A DNA stretch of 64,000 bases from Astragalus membranaceus (lineage: Eukaryota; Streptophyta; Magnoliopsida; Fabales; Fabaceae). The stretch is taken from the NCBI GenBank assembly GCA_039519185.1, contig JAZGSX010000017.1, forward strand, positions 310,001 to 374,000, given 5' to 3'. Positions 11,252 through 23,979 of this stretch are shown in pieces (position 1 is the stretch's first letter; the number at the start of each line of letters is the position of its first letter). The position numbers and the translations under genes were made by a program. The notes under the pieces were generated by a model. It searched no databases, was not told where the DNA came from, and saw nothing but the letters and a program-made list of their open reading frames with translations.

Positions 11252-11523
11252 TACCCCTATATTCCATATTATATGATGTTTCTCTCATATTACTTGACGT
11301 TTACAATACAAATGAAACACTAATAATTTATTACTTATTATACCCTTGAAGTATTGCGTAATTTTATTTTTTGAATATTTAGTTATTAACGGAGAGAGAT
11401 GAAGTAACATGTGACATATTTGGAAAGTATGAGACGATGATCATGGATTATTAACTATTAATTATTTTTTTAGTCTACGTGCTACAACCTTAAACGTCAA
11501 ATAATATGGCACAAAGGGAATAT
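11252..11523. mobile_element. Stowaway-like MITE candidate
   Basis: The left end (CCCTATATTCCATATTATATG then ATGTTT) pairs imperfectly with the right end (AAACGTCAAATAATATGG then ACAAAGGGAATA). The segment is about 270 bp, AT-rich and non-coding. A TA target duplication is possible but not informative in this composition. Confidence 0.5.
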
Positions 11524-11524
11524 A

Positions 11525-12200
11525 AAATTAATTTTCCAACAAATGAAATTTCGAGACTTTTAAAAATTAAATGTTAACTTCTATACATTTTTATAATCTA
11601 GTTTTATAAAAAATTATTAATTAACAAATACTCTCTTAAATATTTCTTGACTATGTAATATTTTAAAAGTAATATTGATCTATGTAATATTTTAAAAGTA
11701 ATTTTGACTATGTAACATTTTAAAAGTAATGCTAAATTAATTTCCCAACAAATGAAATTTTGAGACTTTTAAAAATTAAAGGTTTATGTCTATACAGTTT
11801 TATAATTTATTTTTATAAAAAATATTATTAATTAATAAATATTCTCTTAAATATTTTCTTGACTATGTAATATTTTAAAAGAAATATTGACTATGTAATA
11901 TTAATTTAATTTCCCAACAAATGAAATTTTGAGACTTTTAAAAATTAAAGGTTTATTTGTATACACTTTTATAATTTGGTGTTATATAAAAAAAATATTA
12001 ATTAATAAATATTCTCTTAAATATTTTCTTGACTATGTAACTTTTTAAAAGTAATATTGACTATGTAATATTTTAAAAGTAATATTAAATTAATTTCCCA
12101 ACAAATGAAATTTTGATACCATACATTTTTATTATTTAGTTTTATAAAAAATATCATTAATTAACAAATACTCTCTTAAATATTTTCTTGACTAAAATAT
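11525..12200. repeat. AT-rich tandem repeat, 170-210-bp unit, four copies
   Basis: CCAACAAATGAAATTT occurs at about 11536, 11745, 11914 and 12099. Each copy is followed by TTTTATAATTTAG-like, TTAATTAACAAATACTCTC and TTGACTATGTAATATTTTAAAAG segments. The last motif is itself repeated two or three times per unit, which explains the uneven spacings of 209, 169 and 185 bp. It is satellite-like and ends about 1 kb before the CID-type gene. Confidence 0.8.
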
Positions 12201-13240
12201 TCTCTCTCTTTTTTTTGACTCACAAGAATATTCTCTAAGGTTAGTCAATTTACATTTTTATATTTTATCTGCATTTAATATTTGTAACCACTTACCATTT
12301 AATACATGACCACGAGATAATTCTTGATTGCTTATACAAAATTTCCAAAATCTAAATAAGCTTCGTTTTTCACGGAAAAAAGTAGAAAACCGAAAGTAAA
12401 TATTAGCAAGCTTCATTGTCAACGTGATCAGAACAATCTGAATTACCCTCAACACAATTCTTAAACAAAAAGGTGATCGAGTCGTAAAAAAAAAGACAAA
12501 GGTAACTCAATAATTAAAATCTTAAATTGTAAAATCCATGACTTGCCTAACCTTTTGTTTTTGTATGATGACTGAATGCAATGCATGATGGGTGACATGT
12601 GTGAATAAATGGGCAGTTCTGGAAATTAATGAAAATTTTGGTCCAACTTTTTTTATTTATTTATTTTTCCCTTTTTTTATTTTTTATTTATTATTTTTAC
12701 TTTGATACGTTCATCATTTCATTTCATCATCATCGTCACTTTCACAAACCCAAGACATCAAATTGGGACGTTCTTCTCTCTCAGGAAGGTCCAAAAAGTC
12801 AGTGCAGCGAAAACGAACGGACGATCCGAAGAACACCCTTTTCATCTCTCTTCTCAACATTTTTCTTCTTCTTCTTCTTCAGTAAATTAGTAAGATAAAA
12901 CTCCTTGATTCTGTTTCATCAATTTTATTTTTTGCTTTTATTTATTCGTTGTTCTTATATATATTTTTTTGCTTTTATTTCGCTGTGGGGTTTTAAAGTA
13001 CTTAGTTGTATTGTATCTCACAATATTCAGCTCAGTTTGATCTTATGTAAATGAAAAAGATTTAGACAAAAAACCTTTGTCTCTGAGTGTCTGTGTCTGT
13101 GTGTCCGTGTTTTATCAAATATAAGGTTTTGTTTGTGGGTCACTTGTTTATTTATTTACTTACCGGTCTCTTAACAATCATCACATACAGATTCACAAGA
13201 AAAATCTGAAAGTAGAGAAAAAAGGTACAAACATTTCATT
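12201..13240 (+). promoter_or_regulatory. upstream region and probable 5'UTR with intron of the CID-type gene
   Basis: 12201-12650 shows only AT-rich sequence. The stretch 12740-12889 is rich in CT and GAA tracts and looks like a 5' leader. A probable leader intron runs 12890-13190, with donor TTA/GTAAGA and acceptor CACATACAG/ATTC. The remaining leader reaches the ATG at 13241. A leader intron is common in this gene type, but transcript ends cannot be read from sequence. Confidence 0.5.
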
Positions 13241-16200
13241 ATGGCTGTTGCTGAGAATGTTGGTCCCAAAATCGGTTCTTCGAATCAGAATTTGGACAAC
13301 ACTATGGTATCATCGGACTCAAGTGAAGTGGAGAAATCGAAACCTGGAACCGACAGCGATCAGAATTTGAAAAATAATGGTGTTTTCAACCACCAACATC
13401 ATGACAAAGTTCAAGGCGCTATGTCAGTTCCCAACGGTAATTATAACTACAAGGCTCATCAGATGCTTGCAAATGGGGTACAAAATCAGCAGTTGATGGT
13501 GAACAATGATGGGTATGTGATCAATGGTGTGGGAAATGAGGAGAATGGAGGTGATCGCTTCAATCGTGAGATGAGGGATTTGGAGGAACTGTTGTCTAAG
13601 TTGAATCCCATGGCTGAGGAATTTGTGCCTCCATCACTAATAACCAATGGTCATGGCTACTTAGCTGGACCTGCTGCTGGGTTTGGTTACCCTAACAATT
13701 ATATGCTTCTCAATAACTATGCTAATGCTGACGCTCAAACTAACACGAGGGTATGGATATTTTGTTTTGATTTCTTTTGTTATTTTTCTTGTAGATTTCC
13801 TATGCAATGTTTTTACTTTTCTCATTACATTTATAATTAATGTGTTTCAGAGGAAGAATGGCTACAACAACGGGAAGCGGAGAGTGAATCATAAAATAGA
13901 TATAGAGAGAAGAGAAGAGATGATTAGGAGGACTGTTTATGTGTCTGACATTGATCAACTGGTATGAATTTCAGCTGTCTTTGTGGATTCTCTCATTTCA
14001 TCTAGCTTACATTTTGGCCATGTTTATTTATTTCAAGGGTTGTTTGTTTTATGTTGTAATCTAGGTTACTGAAGAGCAGCTGGCAGCTCTCTTTCTTAAC
14101 TGTGGCCAGGTAGAAACGGTTATGTTGTGTCACTGATATGTTTTTTCTTAAAAGAACTGTTATATTGTAGTCAAAATATCATACGAAAATGTAACACTGT
14201 TTGATTTGTGTTGAACTAGTCTAACAAAGGTATATTTATTATTTTTGAAGTAATTAACCATACAGAGGCCCTAGCAATAGTAATATGCCACGCCAAATTC
14301 ACGTGTTTCCTTACGTTACCATTTGTACTAATTAGAGTTTTGCTTTTCTTAATGATGGTGGACCATATTACTGACTCAACTCCTCTTTCCTGGCTATAGG
14401 TTGTTGATTGCCGTGTATGTGGGGATCCCAATTCTATTCTCCGGTTTGCCTTTGTTGAGTTTACCGATGAAGGCAAGCTACCACCAAATATATATGGTCC
14501 CTATGCTGTATTTTTTATTGACATTTCACTGTATTAACAATGTTATGCTTGCAGAAGGTGCAAGGACTGCTTTGAACCTGTCGGGAACCATGCTTGGATA
14601 TTATCCATTGAGAGTGCTACCTTCCAAAACCGCCATTGCACCTGTTAATCCAACTTATTTGCCCAGGGTAATGCTTTTTATAAGAAATGTTTTTTACATG
14701 TTTTAGAAAGCGAATTACCAAAGTGAGCTAATAATGTATCTCTTTTCTCTCTCTTACCATTGTAATGGTGCTGCGTTTATCAGTCTGAAGATGAAAGAGA
14801 GATGTGCTCAAGAACAATCTATTGCACGAACATTGACAAGAAGGTAGTTTAGGATTTGACTCTTTGTTAGAATCTTGCTTGGGGGAATTACTCGGTCTTT
14901 TTCTGTGCCTGTTTTGTAGCAATTGAGACTCAATTCCTAAACTTCTTTTCTTGTTACTCCCGCAGCTTACTCAAGCAGATGTGAAACACTTCTTTGAATC
15001 TATCTGTGGAGAGGTTTGTAGTTTTTCATGAAATTAGGCTCATATTGCTTATTATTGGTTGAATTTTTAGTATCTAATGAAATATTTTCCATTATTTTGT
15101 TATATTGTCTGCTTTCAATGCTTGAGTTTCTTTTGTTAGTTGAATTCAAGTATCTTGCTAAATATTTTCCATGGTTTTGGTGTATTATTATTATCTAGGT
15201 CCAACGATTGAGGCTTCTTGGGGATTACCATCATTCAACTCGAATTGCATTTGTTGAGTTTGCAGTGGTAATTACTCGCCAGCTTTTCAACGTTCTTATT
15301 TGTATTTGACTCAACTGTCAGCTCTTGTTTACTTGGCTTTTTTTTAATATTCTCTATTGCTTTGTGAATTTACAACCCTTAGATTGAGTGCCACAGTTGG
15401 GTTTGTAGTCATCATTTGCATTGATGTAGTTGCATCCTCCTCCCCAAAACAACTGCATTATGTTTGTACTTCTCTCAATAATCTTACTTTGAATCTTGAT
15501 GGCTGCACTGCTCACATTTTGCCTTAGTAGTTCATTGCACGTCTCTATAATTGCTTCCTGTAAGATGCAGCATGCAGGTATAAAATTTGCTTCATTTAAA
15601 TGGCATGCATCAGTCTAGAGCACTAAGGTGCAATTAGAAAAACCGGCGGGAACTGGGAACAGAAGGGGGGGGGGGGGCGATTCGTGTGTATGGGGAAGAT
15701 TCTTAAAAGGCATTTGTTGGTCTTTGATCTGGCACTTAAGTATGCTTTTCACCTCCAGAAGTCCAAATGGATAGAAATTTTTTAATGGCCGATTATTCGT
15801 GGATTGTATTATGCTTTGGTATAATGCATCTGTGATCTAGTGGTCTACTCTAGAGATTCTTATCCATTTGCTTTACTTTTTAGGGGAGGGGGGCTGGTGG
15901 CTCACTGTGTCATGAAAGGGCAGTGGTACTTAGGCTTGCTCAGTATGGTTCGATGACTTTTTGTTGTTGCAATCATATGATGCTGACTCTAGGTTTTACC
16001 ATGTTGGTCTTTCATCCATTATGAAATAAACTTGTGCAACTAAGAGTGTTCAAATCCCAACTAACTCTAAACAAAAACCGCAAACCAATCCAAACCGAAA
16101 ACTGCAAAAGCTAGCTCATTTATCCAACAGTTATATTTTGGTCGAGCAAGCTTATAAGCTAGCTTATTGGTATTGTTAAACACACTCTTAAGCTTCGTAG

Positions 16201-16789
16201 AGTAGCTGCTTGTAGACCCTGTTCGGAGTTTCCCATTATCCCCTCTTCAATTGTAAGAATATCTTATGCATTACATAAACACTTATAGAACAAGCGTCTA
16301 TTGAATAGCTTAATTAAGCTGATTACCGAAATGTCCTAGTACCCATGGCAAAATACTCCCCCCTAATCTACACCCCCCTCCTATTTAAATGCCAAAATAC
16401 AATAAGTATTTAAATGATTGAAATTGTTTATATATTTTAAATGTGATCAAATCTTTTGCTTTTAAGACTTATATGTTGTGTTTAAAGCGTACCACTCAGC
16501 TGTCTCTAAATATTTCTTTCTCTACTGTTTGTTTTGCCGTATGTCTTCATTTTTGGCTGTCTGAAGATTTTGTTTCTCTCACTCTTTCAGGCTGAGAGTG
16601 CAATTGCAGCTCTAAGCTGTAGTGGTGTGATTTTGGGTGCACTGCCCATAAGGTTGGATAGATTTCTCTCTGATTTCAGTTGTCCTAAAAACTTCAGTAA
16701 CTCTTTTAATGCCACTTCAACCACTCTTATGTCTGGTTTGCAGGGTTAGTCCATCAAAGACACCAGTCCGGGCTCGTGCTCCTCGTTGA
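13241..16789 (+). CDS. PABP-interacting protein with PAM2 motif and two RRMs (CID8-13 type)
   Basis: Ten coding exons join in frame to 378 codons plus stop: 13241-13750, 13851-13961, 14065-14109, 14400-14472, 14555-14667, 14784-14843, 14966-15013, 15199-15267, 16591-16652 and 16744-16789. A PAM2 motif (LSKLNPMAEEFVPPS, about residues 117-131) is known to bind the MLLE domain of poly(A)-binding protein. A basic stretch (KRRVNHKIDIERREEMIRR, about 179-197) is NLS-like. RRM1 (about 197-272) has VYVSDI and RFAFVEF; RRM2 (about 294-372) has IYCTNI and RIAFVEF. This order and length match Arabidopsis CID8-CID13. Intron 4 (14473-14554) is GC-AG: donor GAAG/GCAAGC, acceptor TTGCAG. Intron 8 is 1.3 kb and holds a G13 run. 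The likely role is mRNA binding and poly(A)-tail-linked regulation. Confidence 0.93.
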
Positions 16790-17995
16790 GTTGACCTTCC
16801 ATGTTTATGAGGTTGATTGCTGCTTACATATATACGTACATAGCAACAGATATGTTCCGTGGAACCTGTGGCGTTTAGTTGATACTTTTGTCCTCGTTCG
16901 TGTCTTGAACTATGGTATCTCTGTTTCCCCTTGGGGTAATGGGTTCTCCGTTTAGCTCGTAGAGTTGATGGTACTTCGAGGATCTTCCTTAATTTATGAT
17001 GCACAATGTGTTGTGTTGATCTTGCCGCGCCCAAATTTTATGGTTGACTGTTATCTGGAATTTATTTTGAAGAAACATGTTACCGACCGAAGCCTTTGTT
17101 AGTCATGTGGTTATTTTGAAGAAACATGTTACCGACCGAAGCCTTTGTTAGTCATGTGGTGTTTATTTGGTTTTATGCATTTCTGCATAGATATTTGTTT
17201 TAATCCTTTTCCTATGGCAGGTTAAATAGAGCCTGATTCATAGGTTGCTTTGTCTGTTGTTATTCTCATTGCAGTAACCTGACCAACCCAAACTGTACCA
17301 CCACTGCCACTTGTACTGTTTTGGTTTTCTGCTATGCTTTTTTAGTATAAGCTAGCATTGTTTGGTAGTGTTACGTTTCCCCCACCAAACCATTAGGCAG
17401 GTTAGGGAGAAGATTTCTTAAAGGGAGGAGGCCAACTTGTTTGGCTTTTGGAATAATTTAGACCCCCCACCCCACCCAAAATCAATGTTTCTCCTAAATG
17501 TTTGCAATTTGTTTCCAAAAGTTTCCCTTACAACAGTAGAGTTCACCTCACTAACATGTCCATCCTATTCTCACGAATAGAAGTTTCTTAATTTGATTTC
17601 TATTGGTCATTCTGTTTGGTAGAGATTCGACTCATAAGCAGATTGGAATTGGTTAACTCTTACCATCTGATTTCCTTTGCTCATACAATGCAATGAAAAA
17701 AAGGATTCTATTCCCCACTCTGGCCTCAGTTCAAGTCATACGAGACATTAAATTGTTTGCTTAGTGCACTAAACTTTCCCTCACTATGTCAAATAACAAT
17801 GTCAAGATAAAGCCAAGGTTGGTCCACGAGGAAAGAAGGGCAGAAAGGGAATAAAAGAGAAAAAAGACACACACCAAACATCAAGGTTTCAGAACTCTCG
17901 CTCTCAAGGGCTTACTTTCACAATCTTATCAGGCCATCAGAGAATAATATCTTTGAAATCTCCTAAAACCTATTAAATGGAAGAGACTCAAATCC
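16790..17995 (+). other. 3' flank of the CID-type gene and spacer
   Basis: The 3'UTR is likely in the first few hundred bases. A perfect tandem duplication lies at 17062-17159. A C-rich patch is at 17462-17480. From 17500 to 17995 nothing is recognised. The end of this spacer is the target of the hAT insertion at 18004. Confidence 0.5.
17062..17159. repeat. perfect 49-bp tandem duplication
   Basis: 17062-17110 and 17111-17159 appear identical base for base (start TTATTTTGAAGAAACATG, end AGTCATGTGG). Absence of any difference implies a recent event or an assembly artefact. Confidence 0.9.
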
Positions 17996-18403
17996 CTCTT
18001 CGATAGGGGTGTGCAATTAGTGTGGATAACCAATCCAAATGTAATAACTAGACCACACCGCACCAGAAAAATCCAAAACCATTTAAATGGTCTACAAACC
18101 AGACCTGTTTTAAAAACTAAATCAGTGCCCCCAAAATTAAGTTCTGAACCGGTTTAATAAAGTTGAACCTAAATAGGCCTGATTTAATGAGCTAGAAAGC
18201 GTACGCAATGCATTATCAAAAGGATATTAGTGTCAGCCATTGATTGTTTGCAGGCATGGTATCCACAAAAAAGAAACAACCATTGACAGTCCCTCCCCCC
18301 TTGATATTTTTAGTTTTTAAATCTCAACTCATTCTACACCCACCGACAGTCCACCTCCTGCAGCCATTGACGATAGCTCCAGCCACCACCCTCCTCCCTC
18401 CCT

Positions 18404-18508
<105 letters not shown>

Positions 18509-20078
18509 TCTTCAATGGACTTTCTCAATTTTCTCACTCGATCTGTTTACATTTCAACTTAGATGCCAATTTCATCTCAATTTCACCCCCAAAAAAAAAT
18601 TGTTGGTTTCTTGAATTTGGTGTTTTTTAAGTTTTGGAAATTGCTTGCAATTCTGTAACCAGGTATCGTTTCCTTGGGTTTTCAACTTGTCATGGCTTAT
18701 TGGGAAAAACCCAAGTCCCACATTGACTAGAGATATGGTCTCAAAAGAGCATATAAGTGGGAGGCAAACCTCACCTTACAAGCCGGTTTTGTGGGGTTGA
18801 GTTAGGCGTTAACCACATTCTAAGATGGTATTAGAGCCTATCCTAGATCTTTTGGGCCACCCACCATTATAATCCACGCACCAAGTCCAATAGTGCTGGA
18901 CGTGAGGGGGTGTATTGGGAAAAACCCAAGTCCCACATTGACTAGAGATATGGTCTCTGTCATACCCCAATTTTGTCCGGCTTAGGTCAAAACCTTAATT
19001 TTCCACAAAAAATAAATAAGTTAAAGAGTGAAGGGCATTATGTATTGCATTTTGGGTCCTAGAGGCCATTCCAAAGTTTTTGAAATCATTTTTAGGGTTG
19101 GAATGCACTTTTTGGGCGAATTAGGGTTTTAAGGTCAAAAAGGGTATTTTGGTCATTTTTCACAACAGGATGATTTTCTCGTCAAAAATATACATCCACA
19201 AAAAGTACTTTTTATTCTATCAAGGATAATTTTTGTACAATCTTTAGAAAGAAAATCCTAGTCCAAAATAATTTAAAAATACTTTTTTTCCATTTTAGTG
19301 CATAGAAAAATAAAAAGGACCATTAAATATTCCTCAATTATCAAATGACAATTTTTATTGTCATGAATAATTAGAGGGAATATTTTATGGTGCTCAAAAA
19401 TATGTGACACTTTTTAATAGGTGCACCTTCACTTCCATGCCCAAAAATTCAAAATTCTAAAAGAAAATGCAAAGTGTCCTCAATAAGACAAAAGACCAAA
19501 AACAAGTTTTTTTTTCCTCTCTCTCTCTCTCTCCCCTCACAATTTCGAAATTCTCTCTCTCTCTCTCTCTCTCTCCCCCCCCCCCACAATTTCGAAATCC
19601 CCTCTCTCTCTCTCCTCTCACAAAATTCTTCCACACTCTTCTATTGTACTATTATTCCTTATCTTGAAGGAATATGCCTTGTACCATCCTTAAACCTTCT
19701 CCTTTGGTGCATATCACCAATTCTCACTCACTCACATGAAGATTCATGCCCTCTTTGGTAAATTACCTCACTCCCTTACACTAACCTCTTCATAAGAAAA
19801 CACAAATTTTCCTCTTTGGTAACATTCCATCCCAATCATACCCCTAACCCTATTTTTGCCTCACATTATTCCTAAAATAAGACAAGTTTTTTTTTTACAA
19901 AAACTCTCCCTCCCTCCCCTCATTTTCGCCCCCACTCTCTCACTCTCACCTTTTGTGTTTTCTCAATACCCTCAATCCAAGTGACCTTTAATCCTAACCC
20001 TCCATTTAATTTTAAAACTCAATCCTAGAGCACCTAGTAAGGCCAATGACCCAATTGCCCATAAACCTAAAATAACTC

Positions 20079-20086
20079 TATAAATA
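20079..20086 (+). promoter_or_regulatory. TATA box in the Ogre-like LTR
   Basis: CTATAAATAC is followed by CTCCCTCAATCCC, a good plant core promoter context. It sits about 1.1 kb into the LTR, so U3 would be about 1.1 kb and R-U5 the remaining 2.8 kb. Confidence 0.5.
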
Positions 20087-22062
20087 CTCCCTCAATCCCA
20101 CACCTAAGGATCTTTTGGCCTCTCATTGATCTTTTGGCCTCATTTCACCCTAGCACACCAAAAACCCCTCCCTCTTCCTCTCTTCCACGAAATCTCTCTC
20201 ACTCCCTCACTTCATTCTTTTCATCTTTCACCATCAAATCTTCCATTTCTTGTTAGATCATCATCATTCCTTCCATTCTCTTCAAGGTTGCATCATAAAA
20301 TTGCTAAGAACTAGCAATCTTTGTGGGTTCAAGGGTAGATCCAAGTTCATTTTGAGTCTATATCATCTCCTTCTTCATTTCTTTGTGATTTTGAGGTAAG
20401 CCTTGAAACCTTGCATCTCATATTTAGTTCTTCTTGCACAATCTCTCTTCTACTCCCAACTCCTTCTTGATTGCTTGTTGTTGTTGCTTTGAGGATCCAT
20501 TTCAAACATTTTGACAAGGACTTAGGGAGCCTTGGATGTTTGAGATGGGTCTTTGGCCTTGAAGGAGTTGTTCTTCTACTTGAATAATTTCCCTTGCATC
20601 TTTACATATTTTGCACTAGATTTCATAAATAAAATTGTTGTTTATGGGCTTTAGCATTTCGCATATCATAAAAAAATTAGGGTTGATATGATTTTGTTGC
20701 ACTTCCTTGCTTAATCATATGAATCCTTGCAAAAAAATTGATCTATGTTGCTTTGTGTTAATTTTGGTTTTTTTTATTAAATAAAATGTGGATCTATGTT
20801 TCCTTTGGATCGCATGCTTATAGATCTAAAAATATTTCCAAGTTGATTTTGTTGTTGTTCTTTGTTTGGAGATGTTTGATCTTGTTGTTAATATTTTATT
20901 TTAGTGTTAGATGTTATTGGTTGATGATCTAGCAATATGATTCCCACTAGTGCCTAGTGCACCTTGACCTAAGTGGTGAAGATTGCTAGAAATGACTCAA
21001 TTTAGTTTGTGTTCACTTATTCTTGTGTCTTAGTTTGCTTATTGTAAATTGTTGATGATAGGCAAGTGAGAACTAGTGCACTTTTCTCAAAGTGAGAGGA
21101 TTGCTCTATGTGATTCAACTTGGTTTTAGTGTTTATTTACTTTTTACATTTTTACTTTACCATTCATTAACTTTTTACCAAAACATAAAAATATTTTACT
21201 ACTTTGGTTTTTACCACTTCATTAATTTTTTACTAAAACATAAAAAGATTTTACCACTTCTCATTTACCTCATGCATTTTTACTTTACCATCTCATTAAA
21301 TAATTACCATTTACCTCATGCATTTTTACTTTACCATCTCATTAAATAATTACCATTTACTTCATGCATTTTTACTTTACTTTTCACTAGCTTCTTACTT
21401 AAAGTTTTACAACTTATCAACTTGCAAAAATACCCAAAACATTTTCACATTCATGCATCTTCATTCATACTTAGTTTATGTGACACTCTCATGCATCCTC
21501 ATATGCTTATATCTCTTGCATCCTCTTATGCATCCTTGTATGCCATCCATTCATAAATAAAGTGCTATGCATCCATTCCTTGTACACTCATGCACTTACA
21601 TGCTTACCTAATCATGCATCCTTGCTTACATATTCAATCATTTAACTTAGAATACTCTATGTTTACAACCAATTGTATTCACTTGTTCTTGATGCCATGT
21701 AAATGTCTTGACTTGATTGTGTGCCCTCTTCTCCACTTGTATGACCTCCTAATGGAGACGTAAGTCTACATGCATGTTGTAGCATAGAGCCATTAGGCTA
21801 AATACAATCCTTCTTGCACACACACAATTACTTTGAGAACTTTGTTTTGCATCTTTAATAATTGAATCCTTTGATTGTATGGGCATGTTTAATCTTGGTT
21901 AATGAAGGATATGTTCATGTTTGCTTGAGTATTATTCATTCATTTGCATTTGGTTATGGATTTAGAATTGACTTGAAATATTCTACTCCTTTTCTAAAAC
22001 CCATTTCCTAAAATCATTTCAAAACAAAAAGAAACTTTTACTTTCAAAACAAAAATAAATCA

Positions 22063-22560
22063 ATCGTCATTAAACACCAATCGCGCCGTTGCCGATTAGG
22101 TCGTTAATGATGATGTTGTTTTCAAAAGGAGTTAGTAGCGAGACCATTCTAACCGTTGTTGTTCGGTCTTCGCAAAAACTCTATCCCATTTTCGAAAACT
22201 TATTCATTTCTCAAAAATAAACCAATTGTCATTAAACACCAATCGCGCCGTTGCCGATTAGGTCGTTAATGATGATATTGTTTTCAAAAGGAGTTAGTAG
22301 CGAGACCATTCTAACCGTTGTTGTTCGGTCTTCGCGAAAGCTCAATCCTTTTTCAAAACCAAGAACCGAGAACTACGTAGCTTTGATCCCTCTTCCAGTG
22401 AGGGTACGTAGGAGCGGGGTCCTGTCCCGTCAAGCACACTTTTAAAAAATCTTTGTTTTATCCTGATTTTCAAAGATAACCCCGAGAACTACGTAGCTTT
22501 GATCCCTCTTCCAGTGAGGGTACGTAGGAGCGGGGTCCTGTCCTGTCAAGCACACTTTTA
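22063..22560. repeat. two internal tandem duplications in the Ogre-like LTR
   Basis: A 162-bp period unit (core CACCAATCGCGCCGTTGCCG) occurs at about 22066 and 22228. A 116-bp period unit (core CGAGAACTACGTAGCTTTG, then GTACGTAGGAGCGGGGTCC) occurs at 22367 and 22483. Copies differ by only a few bases. Confidence 0.88.
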
Positions 22561-23568
22561 AAAAAAACTTTGTTTTGTTCCGCTTTTCAAAGATACCAAA
22601 AATATCCCTTTCCCCCTCGTTTTCAATAAAACAAACTCCTAAAGAAAAGAAAAGAAGTAGAATAAACCGCTTTCAAACTCAAACTTTTGTCCAAACCACA
22701 CATCAAGTTAATGGTTCCCTTTCGGTAGAAAGGAGGTGCGGGGTGCTAATACCTTCCCCGTACCTAACCGACCCCCGAACCTACATCTCTAGTTTTTCAA
22801 AAGACCATCCGCCTTGTTTAAAAGACCTTTTTTCAATGTTTTGGTCTTAAAATTAAAATATTGGTGGCGGCTCCAAACTTCTTCCGCGTTGTCAAACGAA
22901 AAGTCCCAAACCGGATTTTTCGGGCGTAACAGTCTCAAAAGAGCATATAAGTGGGAAGCAACCCTCACCTTACAAGCCGGATTTGTTGAGTTGAGTTAGG
23001 CCTTAACCACATTCTAAGATGTCTTGTGAATATTAATTATGTTTTTTATGTTTTGGTTCATCCATTCATAATCATGTACGTTGAATTGATAATTGAAACT
23101 TTGATTAGTTGCTTGCTGGAATAATAGTGGCAAGTAATGGATTTATTGGAAAAACAGTTTTTTCTATTCAATAAAAACCAGTTCCGGCAAAAAAGCTGGC
23201 TCACTAAAAGCAAAACCAGTTTTATTTGGTTACACAACAAAAACGGTTTTTTCTGGTAAACCGGTTTTTGACATATGTGGTTTTTGCAAACCGACTCGAA
23301 CCACATATATGGTTCAGTTAGGTTTGGTTCATGCACCATGCACACCCCTGCTCTTCGATGCTCTATATCCATTTGGGTTGATTTGGCGTTCAACCGTTTT
23401 ATCACGAGTGGCTTCCCAAGATCACACAAGGAACTGGGGAATTTTGAGGCATTTTCTCACTCGCTTATAAAAAGAGGTCACTTGGTTCCAAATCTCAAAC
23501 CTAATGTGATGTTACTACTCTCATGGTGGATACTTCATAAAAGGTATCACGATTGCTTGCTCGTTGGC

Positions 23569-23979
23569 TAAGGCCTTGTTTGGGAGTTTGGAGGGAGGGC
23601 TTTAGGGGGGAGTGGAGTAGAGAGAACCTATAGAAATCTTTTACCTTAATTGAAAGAGTAGTCTATTTTTAATTTTAAGACTACTATAAAATGATGCAAA
23701 TGATTTGAAGAATTTGCCTAAATCCTCCCAAAAGTATGCTTATAATTAATATATTTTTAATTTTGATACTATTATATATAAAATGATGCAAATGGTTTGA
23801 AGAATTTGCCTAAATCCCCCAAACTCTCCTCCAATACATTTTTTGAGTTCCTCTAAATTGGAGGGGTTTGGTTTTATGAAGAAAAATAAATTCCCCATGG
23901 TACATCCTTCTTTCCATTTGTCTTTCATCCTTCTTATTTTTTTCAAACCCTCCCCTCCAAACTCCCAAACAGAGCCTAA
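23569..23979. mobile_element. Tourist-like (PIF/Harbinger) MITE
   Basis: The 405-bp element (23572-23976) has inverted ends GGCCTTGTTTGGGAGTTTGG and the complement of CCAAACTCCCAAACAGAGCC. TAA flanks both sides. Inside is a tandem duplication of about 110 bp (AAAATGATGCAAATG then TTTGAAGAATTTGCC, twice). It is non-coding. Confidence 0.85.

Larger units (their letters stand above)
18953..22936 (+). mobile_element. solo LTR of an Ogre/Tat-like Ty3-gypsy element
   Basis: The insert is 3,974 bp, from TGTCATACCCCAATTTTG (18958) to CGGGCGTAACA (22931). It is flanked by the 5-bp duplication GTCTC at 18953-18957 and 22932-22936. TG...CA ends, the TGTCATACCCC start and the GGTGGCGGCTCC and ACCGACCCCCGAACC motifs near the 3' end are typical of legume Ogre/Tat LTRs. 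No gag-pol or second LTR is present, so it is a solo LTR left by LTR-LTR recombination. A TATA box lies at 20079-20086. It holds CT-rich tracts (19517-19618) and two internal tandem repeats. Confidence 0.88.
18693..23020 (+). mobile_element. TRIM retrotransposon, right LTR split by a solo LTR
   Basis: LTR1 is about 18699-18825 (TATTGGGAAAAACCCAAG ... ACATTCTAAGA). A primer binding site resembling tRNA-iMet type (TGGTATTAGAGC) follows at 18826-18837. The internal region is only about 85 bp and ends in a purine tract (GTGAGGGGG). LTR2 starts about 18913, breaks at 18957, resumes at 22937 and ends near 23019. The tiny, non-coding internal region defines a TRIM. A TSD is uncertain; CTTGT occurs near both ends but is offset by a few bases. 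Confidence 0.82.

Noticed and set aside
12629..12898. 89-codon frame upstream of the CID-type gene
   Set aside because: It lies in the AT/CT-rich promoter and leader, has no similarity, and the true start at 13241 fits family length.
21092..21560. Plus-strand frames in 21.1-21.6 kb
   Set aside because: They run through repetitive TTTACTTTACC sequence inside the Ogre-like LTR and show no domain.
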